Below are positions 14,666-29,785 of a stretch of DNA of 64,000 bases, piece after piece (position 1 is the stretch's first letter; each line of letters starts with the position of its first letter). The position numbers and the translations under genes were made by a program. The notes below the pieces were generated by a model, which was not told where the DNA came from, ran no database searches, and saw only the letters and a list, made by a program, of their open reading frames with translations. The stretch is from Merluccius polli (Eukaryota > Chordata > Actinopteri > Gadiformes > Merlucciidae). The DNA lies in the NCBI GenBank assembly GCA_030340625.1, contig JAOPHQ010002852.1, positions 124,501 to 188,500 on the forward strand, read 5' to 3'.

Positions 14666-15328
14666 GAGAGAATGAGGGCACATCCGGATTGTTGTCTTCC
14701 CACCCCGGTCTGACAGCCTCATGAAGTAGAGCACCATCATGGGGGAGAGGGGCTGTGTGCACGCCTACGCAGGCTGTGCCCATGGTGCTGTGTTGCTTTT
14801 ATGTCTGTAATTTTGTGCACGTATTTGAACAGATGTGACCTGCTGTCCCCCCCATTCTCTCTCTTTCTCTCTCTCTCTCTCCCACCCCACCCCCCCCCCC
14901 TCCCCAACACGGTTTTATTTATTGATCAGATGCCCTTTTATTCATTTGCTTTATTTCTATCTCTTGTGTTCTTCGTCTGCCAGGTGGTGGCCCGGGAGTT
15001 AGGCCGAACACACTGTGTGTGCGCATTTCACTACCCCTACCATTGAGCCTTTTATTTACTCTCTGGGCAATAAAGCAGCCAGGAACAGTCAATCTCAGTT
15101 CAATCTCAGGGGCTGGCTCTCGCCACACCGGAGGCTTGGCAGCCCGCAGCCCTCAGCCAGCGCCTCCGAGCCTCCGTCAATACCCCCCCCAGTCCCACAG
15201 CCCAGTCAGCTGTTTCGCTCCACCACTTGAACCTCAAAAAGATCGATTTTTATTTGTTTGCCCCCTCCCACCCATTCCCATTCTGCTTGTATCCATGACA
15301 GCATTGCATATGAAAAAGACGCCACTTG

Positions 15329-15330
<2 letters not shown>
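14661..15330. other. Intronic stretch, no gene seen
   Basis: Holds a CT/C-rich patch at about 14850-14905. Nothing gene-like was recognised. Confidence 0.5.

Positions 15331-15422
<92 letters not shown>
15331..15422 (+). repeat. (CA)46 microsatellite
   Basis: About 92 bp of uninterrupted AC/CA. Confidence 0.97.
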
Positions 15423-15424
<2 letters not shown>

Positions 15425-17779
15425 TCTTGATGGCCGCCCCCTCAGCCAGCTGCTGCCCCAGGAGCCCTGTCTGCGTTCACAACAGTACTGCATCGTTCTT
15501 TTGTTTTCCGGTCGCCCCAATATCGTTGTCATGGTGGACTATCGGGTGGATGCTTCTTTCTACTGGGTACCATTTACACATCATATGTGTTTTCATATTT
15601 TAATACTGATTTGATTGTTAGCATAGTTGCGCGTAGATATTAGCATAGTTACCATGACTTTTTGTGGTTTAAATATTCACTTTAAAAGGAAACACTGGAG
15701 ATAACAAGAATTGTTTTTGCAGGGCTCATTCAGAATGCAGTGGTTGTTAGGTTAGTGGTAAGGGATGTGTTTTTATGCATAGTGAATGAATACTGAAGCA
15801 CTTGACTACAGTCAGACACACTTTGAGTAGCAGGCTAATTAACAGACCGGAACTCAAAAGGCCACTTCAAGAGCGCAGGCTGCACACTGAAGGTATAAGT
15901 GAACCGCCTGTTTCAGCTTGAATATGCTGAGATTTAAAAAAATGCGTTTTGGGCTGAGAGTTCTTGTAAGGAGAGGGGATGTGTTATCGCCATGGTTACA
16001 ACTCCACAGCAACTTTGTAATATTTATTTTTTGGCTATATCCGCGGTGCTCTGTCACTGAGTCACTGAGTGAGTGAGTGATAGTTACCATTGGTCAGAGT
16101 AAGTGATGACCCGGTTGTTGTTGTTTCCCCATTGGGCGCTGCTCTTTCGAAAAAAATAGGCGTTTACAAGAGAGAGCGTTTACAAGCTCTCCATTTATTG
16201 ACTGCCGTTCGTTCTGAATCTATTGAGCATTAACGACAGATTCATGGTCCAGCCACACATTAGGTTTTGACCTGTCTTGTTCAGCTAAGGCACGTCGAGT
16301 ATGAGCGGTAATAATGAGCACCGTGGCGTTAGCTACGTCCGAGCTTAACCCTCTCTCAGACGCAGCCATTGGCATCCGCCGCTGCCCAGATGGAGCGCCA
16401 CACACCCTGTGGCATTAGCGTACCCTCTCGCCGTCTGGGTCCCTTCGGCGTGAAGTTGCGACGTCATGAAAAGAAGGAGACTTGCTTTGAGCAGAATGTT
16501 CACTAACTGGTTGGCATTGGAATTTAAACCTCAATTATGGTATTATTTTAGTAACGCTGACAAAACAGCATAGATTAATATGTTGAAGATCATAGAAGAC
16601 ATAACAAACCCCCCCCCCACAATTTTAGGTTCACTGGCACTTTAACATCATTAAAAGTCAATGTTTAGACTTATTCACTTTGGAAATATACCTAGCGTCT
16701 CGTGAGCTGAGGAAATGGAGGAAATGCATTTAAAAAGGCAAAAGGAAAAAGTGGTACAAAGGGGAGGTGGCAGCGGGCCAGGAGCCCCCCTCCCCATCAC
16801 ACTCCCCCTGATGATCCATAGCGAGGGGAAGCCAGGGCGATGTAAGAACGATGAGCGAACCGAGCCTATATATCATGGAAGCCACACGGCTAGGTTTGTA
16901 AAGTTGCCTCGGACCCTGGTTTTTACACAGTGGCCCGTACGAGGATAAATACACCCCACAGGCAAGCGGCTGCACGGCGAATGGAAACAAATCCATCCAG
17001 TGGGAGTCATTCAGGTGATTGTAATTGTCCCGAGAGTACATTTACTGCGCACGTGTGGCTGATCCACATGTTTTACAGATTTTCTTTGGGGGGGGCGGGG
17101 AGTAAGGCGACTATCAATTGCTGTGACTTTTAGTGCTGCATGGCAATGTGATTTGCCTCCCCCATGTTTCTTCTCGTGTGCTAGTCCATACTCCATTAAC
17201 AGACTCCTCCATGCTTCCTGGAAGGCAACTGTTATGACAAGCTGTCCTTGCTCTATTCTTCTGATGATCAGTGTTTCCTATGTTCCGCTAATAGGCCACT
17301 GGGAGCCGATAAATAGCACATTTCTCCTCCGTTTAGTAGTCCTTATATAAGCTGACCCTGCCTTGTGAAAGGCCAGCCAACACAAAGAAGCACAAACACT
17401 CATGAGTAAAATCCATGTTTCACTCGGTTCATGCCAACTATTCACATTGTCCCATTTTTGTTTTGTCATTGTCATTTCAAATCTTTTACTGATTATCAAA
17501 TCACTCATTAATGGGATGGCACAAAAGCTGTTTTTATTACATTTGGAACAAGCTCACATTGGAGCAGTAGAAGGATGTGCTGCTAACGCAATCTCCCACA
17601 AACACGCCAGGGTCGGATGTTTACTTGGCGAATGACAATTATGTTTGGAATGCAGATACTTTCAGTTATTTAGGCACACTGTGTGCTGATGGGGCGTCTG
17701 GCTAGTGTACTGTTACCAACAGGTGCTACTACAACTGTGTCACATTGTTTCCATCTCATCCATTCGAGAGACCAAAAGA
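15423..17779. other. Intronic stretch, no gene seen
   Basis: Largely unique-looking DNA with a small GAGT-type repeat at about 16055-16082 and a C run at about 16610-16618. No family resemblance in any frame. Confidence 0.5.
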
Positions 17780-17800
17780 CCCCCCCCCCCCCCCCCCCCC
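17780..17800 (+). repeat. C21 homopolymer run
   Basis: A run of 21 C, about 80 bp upstream of a GT array. Confidence 0.95.
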
Positions 17801-17880
17801 TTCTTTCTTTTCCTATCAAAGTTGTATTTATAATTTTGCTTTACACAGCTGCAGTGGTTTCTGTTTGATCCACTGTACCA

Positions 17881-17882
<2 letters not shown>

Positions 17883-17949
<67 letters not shown>

Positions 17950-17950
17950 T
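17883..17950 (+). repeat. (GT)33 microsatellite
   Basis: About 66 bp of GT. Confidence 0.97.
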
Positions 17951-18093
17951 GCTTGGGCGTCTTCAACTGTTTCCACACATTTACATTCATGGGTGAGGCC
18001 AGCGCTAAGGTATCAATGGAATGTGGATCGGGCGATTGTAGTCATCGCATTGTAAATGCATAACCTGTTTTCTCTTTGTCTTGCGTTTTTTTC

Positions 18094-18094
<1 letters not shown>

Positions 18095-18174
<80 letters not shown>
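18095..18174 (+). repeat. (CA)40 microsatellite
   Basis: About 80 bp of AC, complementary to the GT array about 150 bp upstream, so the two could pair as a long hairpin. Confidence 0.97.
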
Positions 18175-18176
<2 letters not shown>

Positions 18177-18355
18177 AAGTGTTGTGGTGATTAGGATTTT
18201 TAGGATCATGTAGACACTGGGATCTTGCCATCAATGTGATTCATGAATATAGAGCAAATATTACATGCATTTTAATAGTTTGGCTAAACCTTTTATCCAA
18301 AGCGGCTTTCAAGTGAGGCTGAGGAACAATCAAAGCAAAAGCACAGGGTCCATAT

Positions 18356-18722
18356 TGGGGCCACTACAAAGCATGAGGGAGTTCACATAGGAGCCTCTAC
18401 AAAGCGTGAGGGAGTGCACATAGGAGCCACTACAAAGCGTGAGGGAGGTCACATAGGAGCCCATACAAAGCGTGAGGGAGGTCACATAGGAGCCCCTACA
18501 AAGCGTGAGGGAGGTCACATAGGAGCCCATACAAAGCGTGAGGGAGGTCACAGGAGCCCCTACAAAGTGTGAGGGAGTGCACATAGGAGCCCCTACAAAG
18601 CGTGAGGGAGTGCACATAGGAGCCCCTACAAAGCGTGAGGGAGGTCACATAGGAGCCCCTACAAAGCGTGAGGGAGGTCACATAGGAGCCCCTACAAAGC
18701 GTGAGGGAGTGCACATAGGAGC
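18356..18722 (+). repeat. 33-bp minisatellite, about 11 units
   Basis: Units of the type CTACAAAGCGTGAGGGAG followed by TCACATAGGAGCC or a GCACATAGGAGCC variant repeat head to tail. The period is divisible by three, so minus-strand frames read as an 11-residue repeat (LTLCRGSYVTS type). One unit near 18550 lacks two bases. There is no sign that it is coding. Confidence 0.93.
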
Positions 18723-22308
<3,586 letters not shown>

Positions 22309-22316
22309 TTGTGTAG
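22309..22316 (+). repeat. Target site duplication, left (TTGTGTAG)
   Basis: Matches 23398-23405 exactly. Confidence 0.9.
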
Positions 22317-23397
22317 TAGGCCTGCACGATTCAGGGAAAAATATGAATCACGATTTTTTTGCTTAGAATTGATATCACGATTCTCTGCCACGATTTTTTT
22401 GCTCACGAAATGTACTGTTTATTGCACTCAGCGGCGCCGGAACGAGTTTGAAAGTGGGGGTGCAAAAAAAAAAAAAAAAAGCGCTGGTTTCGGGCTCTGG
22501 GTTCCCCGAGACAATTTGGAACATTCTAGAGGCCAACTAGCATTCACGCACGTTTTCACGTGGGATATTACGATATAAGAGGCTAATAATAATCTTAAAA
22601 AGTCTATAAACAATACAAATACATTAATTATTGAAAATCCTTTCCCACCACATCCACATCATCTTGTTTCTTGTGTCTCTCATGTGTTCACCTGGTCTGT
22701 ATTTGGAACCGATACCCTAATAACAGACAGCCTACCTACTGTTAATAACATATAACCACACAGCGATATGACAACATTGTTTTTATTGGATCGATTAAAC
22801 ATGACATCTCATTCTCTCAAACTGTATACTAACATGTACCTTAGCCTGTCGGATCATTGTTTACACATTTGTCCAAGTAGCATTCTTCTGTAGCCCTACG
22901 AACGCACCTAGCGCTTAGCAGCTATGATAGCCACTGCTTTCCGCGTTGATCAACATTGACGTCACCGTAGTGCAGCGATGTAGTCGTGTATCCAATATCT
23001 CTGTAGTCCTCCACACACAAGTTTCAAGAACAAATACAAATGAAGGTATCGTAGAGCAGCACAGCGATGTGTAAGGTAAGTGTGGTTGTGACGCAGATAA
23101 CCGAACTGAGCTTCAGTATCATCGCAGCCTCGGTGGTCGCGTTGATGTTGGTCCTGAACCCTTTACCTGGACCAGTCACCTGGTTTGCGGGCGAATTATC
23201 CGATTGGCTGAGCATGACATCATGACCAAGAGGCCGGACTAGAGCAGAAGTAATTAAAGCTACAGCACAGAAGAAAGTAGCGTTTGTGACGCAGTCGGTT
23301 AGTAAAATTAAATGAGAATCGAAATCAATTAAAAATTAAACCGTACATAGGGGTGAATCGAGATCGCGATTTTATAACGATTTATCGTGCAGGCCTA
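22317..23397. mobile_element. Non-autonomous hAT element (1081 bp) with perfect 8-bp TSD
   Basis: The ends are TAGGCCTGCACGAT and its exact reverse complement, and the flanks are TTGTGTAG at 22309-22316 and 23398-23405. An 8-bp duplication is the signature of hAT-superfamily transposition. Subterminal DNA at both ends carries repeated CACGATTTTTT / CGCGATTTTAT motifs, as is usual for hAT. No transposase frame exists inside; the interior includes an A17 run at about 22464-22480. It would need a transposase supplied in trans. The 3.86-kb hAT further on has a similar but not identical terminus. Confidence 0.9.
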
Positions 23398-23405
23398 TTG
23401 TGTAG
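23398..23405 (+). repeat. Target site duplication, right (TTGTGTAG)
   Basis: Matches 22309-22316 exactly. Confidence 0.9.
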
Positions 23406-25157
<1,752 letters not shown>

Positions 25158-25597
25158 ACGTGCGTGCGGCAGCATGCCTCTGTGTGTATTAATTGTAGGC
25201 AAACGGTACTCCTTGCAGATGATCAAAGTCCAGAGCTGCCTGAAATCCAAACAATGCACTAATGACGACTTTGCCGGGGGGCATTTTGACCCATTTTCCC
25301 TCTCTGCCATTCAGTCCGCACATCGATTCCATTTTTATATGCTAAATGATCATCCACAAGCTGCAAAAGTAGATGGCACTTTCAAATACATCCGGTCCAA
25401 GAAATTGGCAGTGTGTGTGTGCACAGTGTGCCTTTCATCTGGAAAACATGAGCTGAGTAAACACTCCAGTACTAGTCTGAGCTGAAACCAAGTTGGAGTG
25501 TTTGCTCAGTCAGACAGACTTTAGGTCCACTGTTTCAAAGGCTACGCACGCACGCATGCACGCACGCACATGCGCACACACACACACAGTACACAAG

Positions 25598-25631
<34 letters not shown>

Positions 25632-26039
25632 GCTCTTTCAATGTCACCACACTCCCTCTCTTTGGATTTCTAAGGAAACAACATTTAGGCTGCGCTCTAT
25701 TTCTCAGGAAGCCAAGCATTTATATTTAATGTGGATATCAATCATCAGGGATTAGCCAAATGGTGGAGCGAGGCACGAGAGCAGCATGTGCTTGTAAAGC
25801 ACATCCCATAGTTAACGTGGACGTCAATCAGGATGGCTTAAGTTGGCTGCCCGGCTGAGTAAGTGTAGCATGTGATGGTTTTAAGTTTTACATTTGACCA
25901 GGAAATGTCAGCTGGTCACGTGGCCCACGCTGGACACTGGGAGCTACAAACCAGGAACAAAATTTAAAGAATAAAAATAGAAATAAACACCAACTAGTAC
26001 TTTACTTTCCTGTTACAATTATTAACACTGGAATCAAAA
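25158..26039. other. Intronic stretch before LTR retrotransposon
   Basis: Contains a (TA)n tract at 25599-25623 flanked by CA-rich DNA. No gene recognised. Confidence 0.5.
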
Positions 26040-26044
26040 GCATT
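26040..26044 (+). repeat. Target site duplication GCATT (left)
   Basis: Equals 30978-30982; 5-bp duplications are typical of Ty3/Gypsy integrases. Confidence 0.9.
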
Positions 26045-26393
26045 TGTAACAAGTTCACAGAGTGGGCGGACACAGGCTTGGCGTTATTGAACGCGTGGTT
26101 CGCTTTATTCTTCAAAGCGAACAACAGGTAAATCATTGGCTGCACGTCTCGTGCACCGTGGGGTCCACAACACGGTGGCCTGGCTCTCGGGGCTTTCGTC
26201 CCCACTCGCTCTCCACGGGACCGTCTCTCTCTCTCTCTGATCAACCCCCACTGAAAGGCAAAGCAGGCACATAAATACACACTTCCTGATTGGGTCTGAT
26301 TGCGGACACCTGTCGGCAACCAGACCCAATCGCCCCCGCCGACCTGGTGCTCCATACTCCCCCCTACCGGCGAGACTCCGCCCCCCCTCCACA
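26045..26393 (-). repeat. 3' LTR of Gmr1-type element (349 bp)
   Basis: In element orientation it runs TGTGGAGG to TTGTTACA. An AATAAA-type signal (minus strand, about 26103-26108) and a TATTTAT box (about 26270-26278) suit R/U5 and U3 positions. It equals the 5' LTR except for C7 against C6 near the outer edge. U3 holds a near-perfect hairpin (26288-26331). Confidence 0.95.
26288..26331. repeat. Hairpin in LTR U3
   Basis: Arms 26288-26303 and 26316-26331 match at 15 of 16 positions as reverse complements. The loop itself contains GACA-CC-TGTC. The same hairpin exists in the other LTR (about 30872-30916). Confidence 0.85.
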
Positions 26394-26406
26394 TACCCCC
26401 ACCGCC
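26394..26406 (-). promoter_or_regulatory. Polypurine tract of Gmr1-type element
   Basis: Read on the minus strand, GGCGGTGGGGGTA directly precedes the 3' LTR start TGTGGAGG. This is where plus-strand DNA synthesis would prime. Confidence 0.65.
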
Positions 26407-26438
26407 CGACATAGGCCGGGGACCCATCCGGCCGTAGC

Positions 26439-26991
26439 CTACTCCCCCCCCCCGGAACGGGAGAGGAAGTCAGCCACGACCATCTGCGACCCCGGCCTGT
26501 GGGCCACCCGGAAATGGAAGGGCTGCAACGCGAGGTACCACCGGGTGATCCTCGCGTTGGCCTCCTTCATCCGGTGGAGCCACTGGAGGGGGGCGTGGTC
26601 GGAATAGAGGGTGAACTGGCGACCCAGCAGGTAGTAGCGGAGGGCGCCGACCGCCCATCGGATGGCGAGACACTCCTTCTCGATGGTGCTGTACCGACCC
26701 TCCCGGTCCGATAGTTTCCGGCTCAGGTACAGCACCGGTCGGTCGGCCCCCCCCACCTGCTGGGTCAGGACCCGCGCCCAACCCCCTATCCGACGCGTCT
26801 GCCTGCACGGAGAAAGGGAGAGCAAAATTAGGAGCACACAGGACGGCTTCCCCGCAGAGGGCTGTTTTAATAGCATCAAACGACACCTGACATGGCTCCG
26901 ACCACTGGACCGTATCTGGGGCCCTCTTCCGGGTGAGGTCGGTCAAGGGGCTGGCCAGGTCGGAGAAGTTTGGGACAAACTGCCGATAGTA
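26439..26991 (-). pseudogene. pol: RNase H end of pol, split over two frames
   Basis: RNase H degrades the RNA strand during reverse transcription. Directly after the break in pol, one frame (26991 to about 26772) gives the RT-RNase H connection and the first acidic motif, QADASDRGLGA (D at 26797-26799). A second frame (from about 26771) gives VLTQQVGG, the segment STIEKECLAIRWAV with the catalytic glutamate, LYSDHAPLQWL with an aspartate, and the terminal HRPGSQ-VVADFLSR hallmark, then stops at 26439. The second shift lies at GGGCGCGGG, so again a G-rich spot. No chromodomain or extra ORF follows; the polypurine tract comes next. Confidence 0.88.
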
Positions 26992-29668
26992 CCCCCGCCA
27001 GCCCCAGGAACCGCCTCACCTCTTTCTTGGTCCGGGGGCGGGGGGCGGCCGCGACCGCCGCGGTCTTACCGACCTGCGGCCGGACCTTCCCCCGCCCCAG
27101 GTGGAACCCCAGATACTGGATCTCCCTCCGCCCGATCACGCACTTCTTCGGGTTGGCCGTGAGCCCCGCCCGTCTCAGCGACTGAAGGACGGCCGCCACC
27201 CGCTGCATATGCTGCCCCCAGTCGTCTCCATAGATGACTATGTCGTCGAGGTAGGCGGCAGCATATGCAGCATGAGGCCGCAGCACCCGGTCCATCAGCC
27301 GCTGGAACGTGGCTGGGGCCCCGAACAACCCGAACGGAAGTACCTTGAATTGGTATAGACCGAGCGGAGTGGAGAACGCCGTTTTCTCTCGGGCTGCTGG
27401 AGACAACGGAATCTGCCAGTAGCCCTTCGTGCAGTCCAGGGTCGTGTAGTAGGTGGCCATGCCAAGCCGGTCCACAAGCTCGTCGATCCGAGGCATCGGG
27501 TAGGCGTCGAATTTAGACACCGCATTCACCCTACGGTAATCCACACAGAACCGGACAGCCCCGTCCGGCTTCCCCACAAGCACGACGGGGCTGCACCAGT
27601 CGCTGTGGGACTCCTCGACGACGCCCAAGTCTAGCATTGCTGCCAATTCGCGCCGTACCACGTCTTGCTTGTGTACGGGCAGCCTGTAGGGGCGTGTCCG
27701 CACCGTTAACCCCGGTTGCGTCTCGATGTCGTGAGTTATTAACGGGGTGCGACCGGGCAGGGGCGAAAAGACGTCGGCGAACTGGAGCTGTAGAGAGACC
27801 ACGTCCGCCGCCTGACTCTCCGACAGATCCTCTCCTCGGCCGACCGGAGGGACAGGCCCCGGGGCAGGGACTTCCGGTCCAAGCTCCTCTCCCTCCGGTA
27901 GCGTCGTGGCGAACGCGACCGGGACCACATCATTCCACCTTTTCAGGAGGTTGATGTGGTAGATCTGTCGGGCGTCGCCCCTGTCCGACCGCACTACCTC
28001 GTAATCCACGTCCCCAACTCGCCGTGTGACCACAAAGGGACCTTGCCACTTCGCGAGTAATTTGGTGCTAGAGGTGGGCAACAGAACAAGGACCTTGTCC
28101 CCCGGCGTGAGATCGCGTAATCTAGTCCCTCTGTCGTACAGGCGTTTCTGATTCTCCTGGGCTTGGCGCAAATGCTCACGTGACATTACCCCGAGCGAGT
28201 GGAGCTTTGCACGCAAGTCCATGACGTACTGGATTTCGTTTTTGCTGTCGCTGGACCCCTCCTCCCAGGTTTCTTTAATGAGGTCCAGGACGCCCCTGGG
28301 CCTGCGCCCATAGAGCAACTCAAACGGGGAAAACCCTGTGGAAGCCTGAGGCACTTCCCGCACCGCAAACAACAGAGGGTCTAGCCATTGATGCCAATTT
28401 CGAGCATCCTCCAGTACAAACTTCCGGATCATGGACTTTAACGTCCGGTTAAACCTCTCACACAAGCCGTCTGTGGCTGGGTGATAGACGCTCGTGCGGA
28501 TGGCCTTGACCTTCAACAACCCGTAAAGTTCCTTGATCGTGCGTGACATGAAATTGGTGCCCTGGTCAGTGAGAATCTCCTTTGGGATTCCCACCCGCGA
28601 TATGACGTGAAACAATGCCTGCGCAACACTCCTCGCGGAGATATTGCGCAACGGAATTGCTTCCGGGTATCGGGTTGCGTAGTCGATCAGGACTAACACA
28701 AATCGATACCCTTGTGCGGAACGTTCTAATGGCCCGATAATGTCCATGCCCACGCGATCGAATGGGACCTCCACCAGGGGAAGGGGCCGCAAGGGAGCCC
28801 TGGGGATGGCCGGGGGATTCACCAACTGGCACTCGGGGCAGGAGGCGCACCAGCGGCGCACTTCCGCCCGAATTCCCGGCCAATAGAACCGGGCCATTAT
28901 CCGGTTCAGTGTTTTGTCGTACCCCAAATGGCCCGCCATTGGGTTGTAATGCGCCGCCTGGAAAATCATTTCCCGGCGGCTCCTGGGTACCAGCAACTGG
29001 GTAACAACCTCCTCACTCTGGGTGTCACGACTCACCCGATAAAGCCTGTCCCTAATCACCACAAAGTGTGGGTAAGTCAGCACTGCGTCTGGCTGTACCC
29101 GAAGACCATCAATGGAAATCACTTGGTCGAAGGCGGAGCGTAGAGTAGCGTCACGAGACTGCTCAAGGGGGAAATCGTCCACCGGTGGAAATGTCGACGC
29201 TCGGCCCTCGGGCTGAGAACCTCCCGCCTCCTCCCCCGATCCCTGAGCAGCGTCGGACACCCTCGCATCGGCGCAGAACACAGCACATGACTTACATGTC
29301 CCTATCTGTCGTGTCCGTACCCCCGCACTCTCGCTAACTGCCCCTGGAAACCCAGCCCAATCTATCCCTAGAATCAGGGGGTACGTGAGGCTCGGACTAA
29401 CCGCCGCCTTGACCCTATGCGTTTTTCCCCCATAACGAATTTCGATAGGGACCAAGGGATACGTGTGAACATCCCCGTGTATGCATCTCACCGCAACGCT
29501 CGACGCCTCGAGCAATGCCTCGGACCGCACCAGGCGCTGATGGATCATGGTCTGCATACAGCCGGAATCCAACAGCGCCTGGTACGTACCCCGTTGTATC
29601 CTCACCGGGATACGGTACGCCTCGCCGGGACCGTAGGGAGGGATCGGGGGCACCGGTGACGCGGACAA
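26876..29668 (-). CDS. pol: pol of Gmr1-type element: protease-integrase-reverse transcriptase
   Basis: The polyprotein processes Gag-Pol, integrates the DNA copy and synthesises it. Residues are counted from the frame's first codon, a TTG after the TGA at 29684, so it probably has no own start. The order is: aspartic protease, LLDSGC (D34) with LILG near 98; integrase zinc domain H240, H247, C274, C277; catalytic D309, D368, E404 with 35 residues between the last two; and a GPY/F-like segment WQGPF (541-545). Reverse transcriptase follows (about 655-860), with D745 in TTLDCTKGYW and YLDD at 806-809. All catalytic residues looked for are present. The frame is lost after residue 892, in a G5 run (minus strand, 26992-26996); RNase H continues in two other frames. 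Integrase lying before RT is the striking point. Confidence 0.92.
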   Translation of the reverse strand: MSASPVPPIPPYGPGEAYRIPVRIQRGTYQALLDSGCMQTMIHQRLVRSEALLEASSVAVRCIHGDVHTYPLVPIEIRYGGKTHRVKAAVSPSLTYPLILGIDWAGFPGAVSESAGVRTRQIGTCKSCAVFCADARVSDAAQGSGEEAGGSQPEGRASTFPPVDDFPLEQSRDATLRSAFDQVISIDGLRVQPDAVLTYPHFVVIRDRLYRVSRDTQSEEVVTQLLVPRSRREMIFQAAHYNPMAGHLGYDKTLNRIMARFYWPGIRAEVRRWCASCPECQLVNPPAIPRAPLRPLPLVEVPFDRVGMDIIGPLERSAQGYRFVLVLIDYATRYPEAIPLRNISARSVAQALFHVISRVGIPKEILTDQGTNFMSRTIKELYGLLKVKAIRTSVYHPATDGLCERFNRTLKSMIRKFVLEDARNWHQWLDPLLFAVREVPQASTGFSPFELLYGRRPRGVLDLIKETWEEGSSDSKNEIQYVMDLRAKLHSLGVMSREHLRQAQENQKRLYDRGTRLRDLTPGDKVLVLLPTSSTKLLAKWQGPFVVTRRVGDVDYEVVRSDRGDARQIYHINLLKRWNDVVPVAFATTLPEGEELGPEVPAPGPVPPVGRGEDLSESQAADVVSLQLQFADVFSPLPGRTPLITHDIETQPGLTVRTRPYRLPVHKQDVVRRELAAMLDLGVVEESHSDWCSPVVLVGKPDGAVRFCVDYRRVNAVSKFDAYPMPRIDELVDRLGMATYYTTLDCTKGYWQIPLSPAAREKTAFSTPLGLYQFKVLPFGLFGAPATFQRLMDRVLRPHAAYAAAYLDDIVIYGDDWGQHMQRVAAVLQSLRRAGLTANPKKCVIGRREIQYLGFHLGRGKVRPQVGKTAAVAAAPRPRTKKEVRRFLGLAGVLSAVCPKLLRPGQPLDRPHPEEGPRYGPVVGAMSGVV

Positions 29669-29690
29669 CCTGGCCCACCTCCATCATCGG

Positions 29691-29732
29691 GCAGTCCCTC
29701 CGAAGGTGTCCCGGCCGTCCGCACCGCCAACA
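29691..29732 (-). other. gag: Gag zinc knuckle (CCHC), shifted frame
   Basis: CWRCGRPGHLRRDC fits C-X2-C-X4-H-X4-C, the nucleocapsid knuckle that binds element RNA. It is read in a different frame from the gag part before it and from pol after it. In the pol frame a TGA lies just past it (29684-29686), so pol must be entered by a frame change between there and the knuckle frame's own stop near 29415. Confidence 0.9.
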
Positions 29733-29785
29733 CCCCTCCCTTGCCGTCTGATGGCCCCGCCTGCAGGAGGGGGGGGGAAGGTGAT

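Noticed and set aside
23024..23215. 63-codon frame inside the non-autonomous hAT
   Set aside because: Short, with no recognisable domain; kept only as a place to look for captured host sequence.
26662..27185. Plus-strand frames opposite RT and RNase H, and others up to 30.6 kb
   Set aside because: High GC content opens antisense frames; their sequences show no family resemblance, while the minus strand has complete catalytic motifs.
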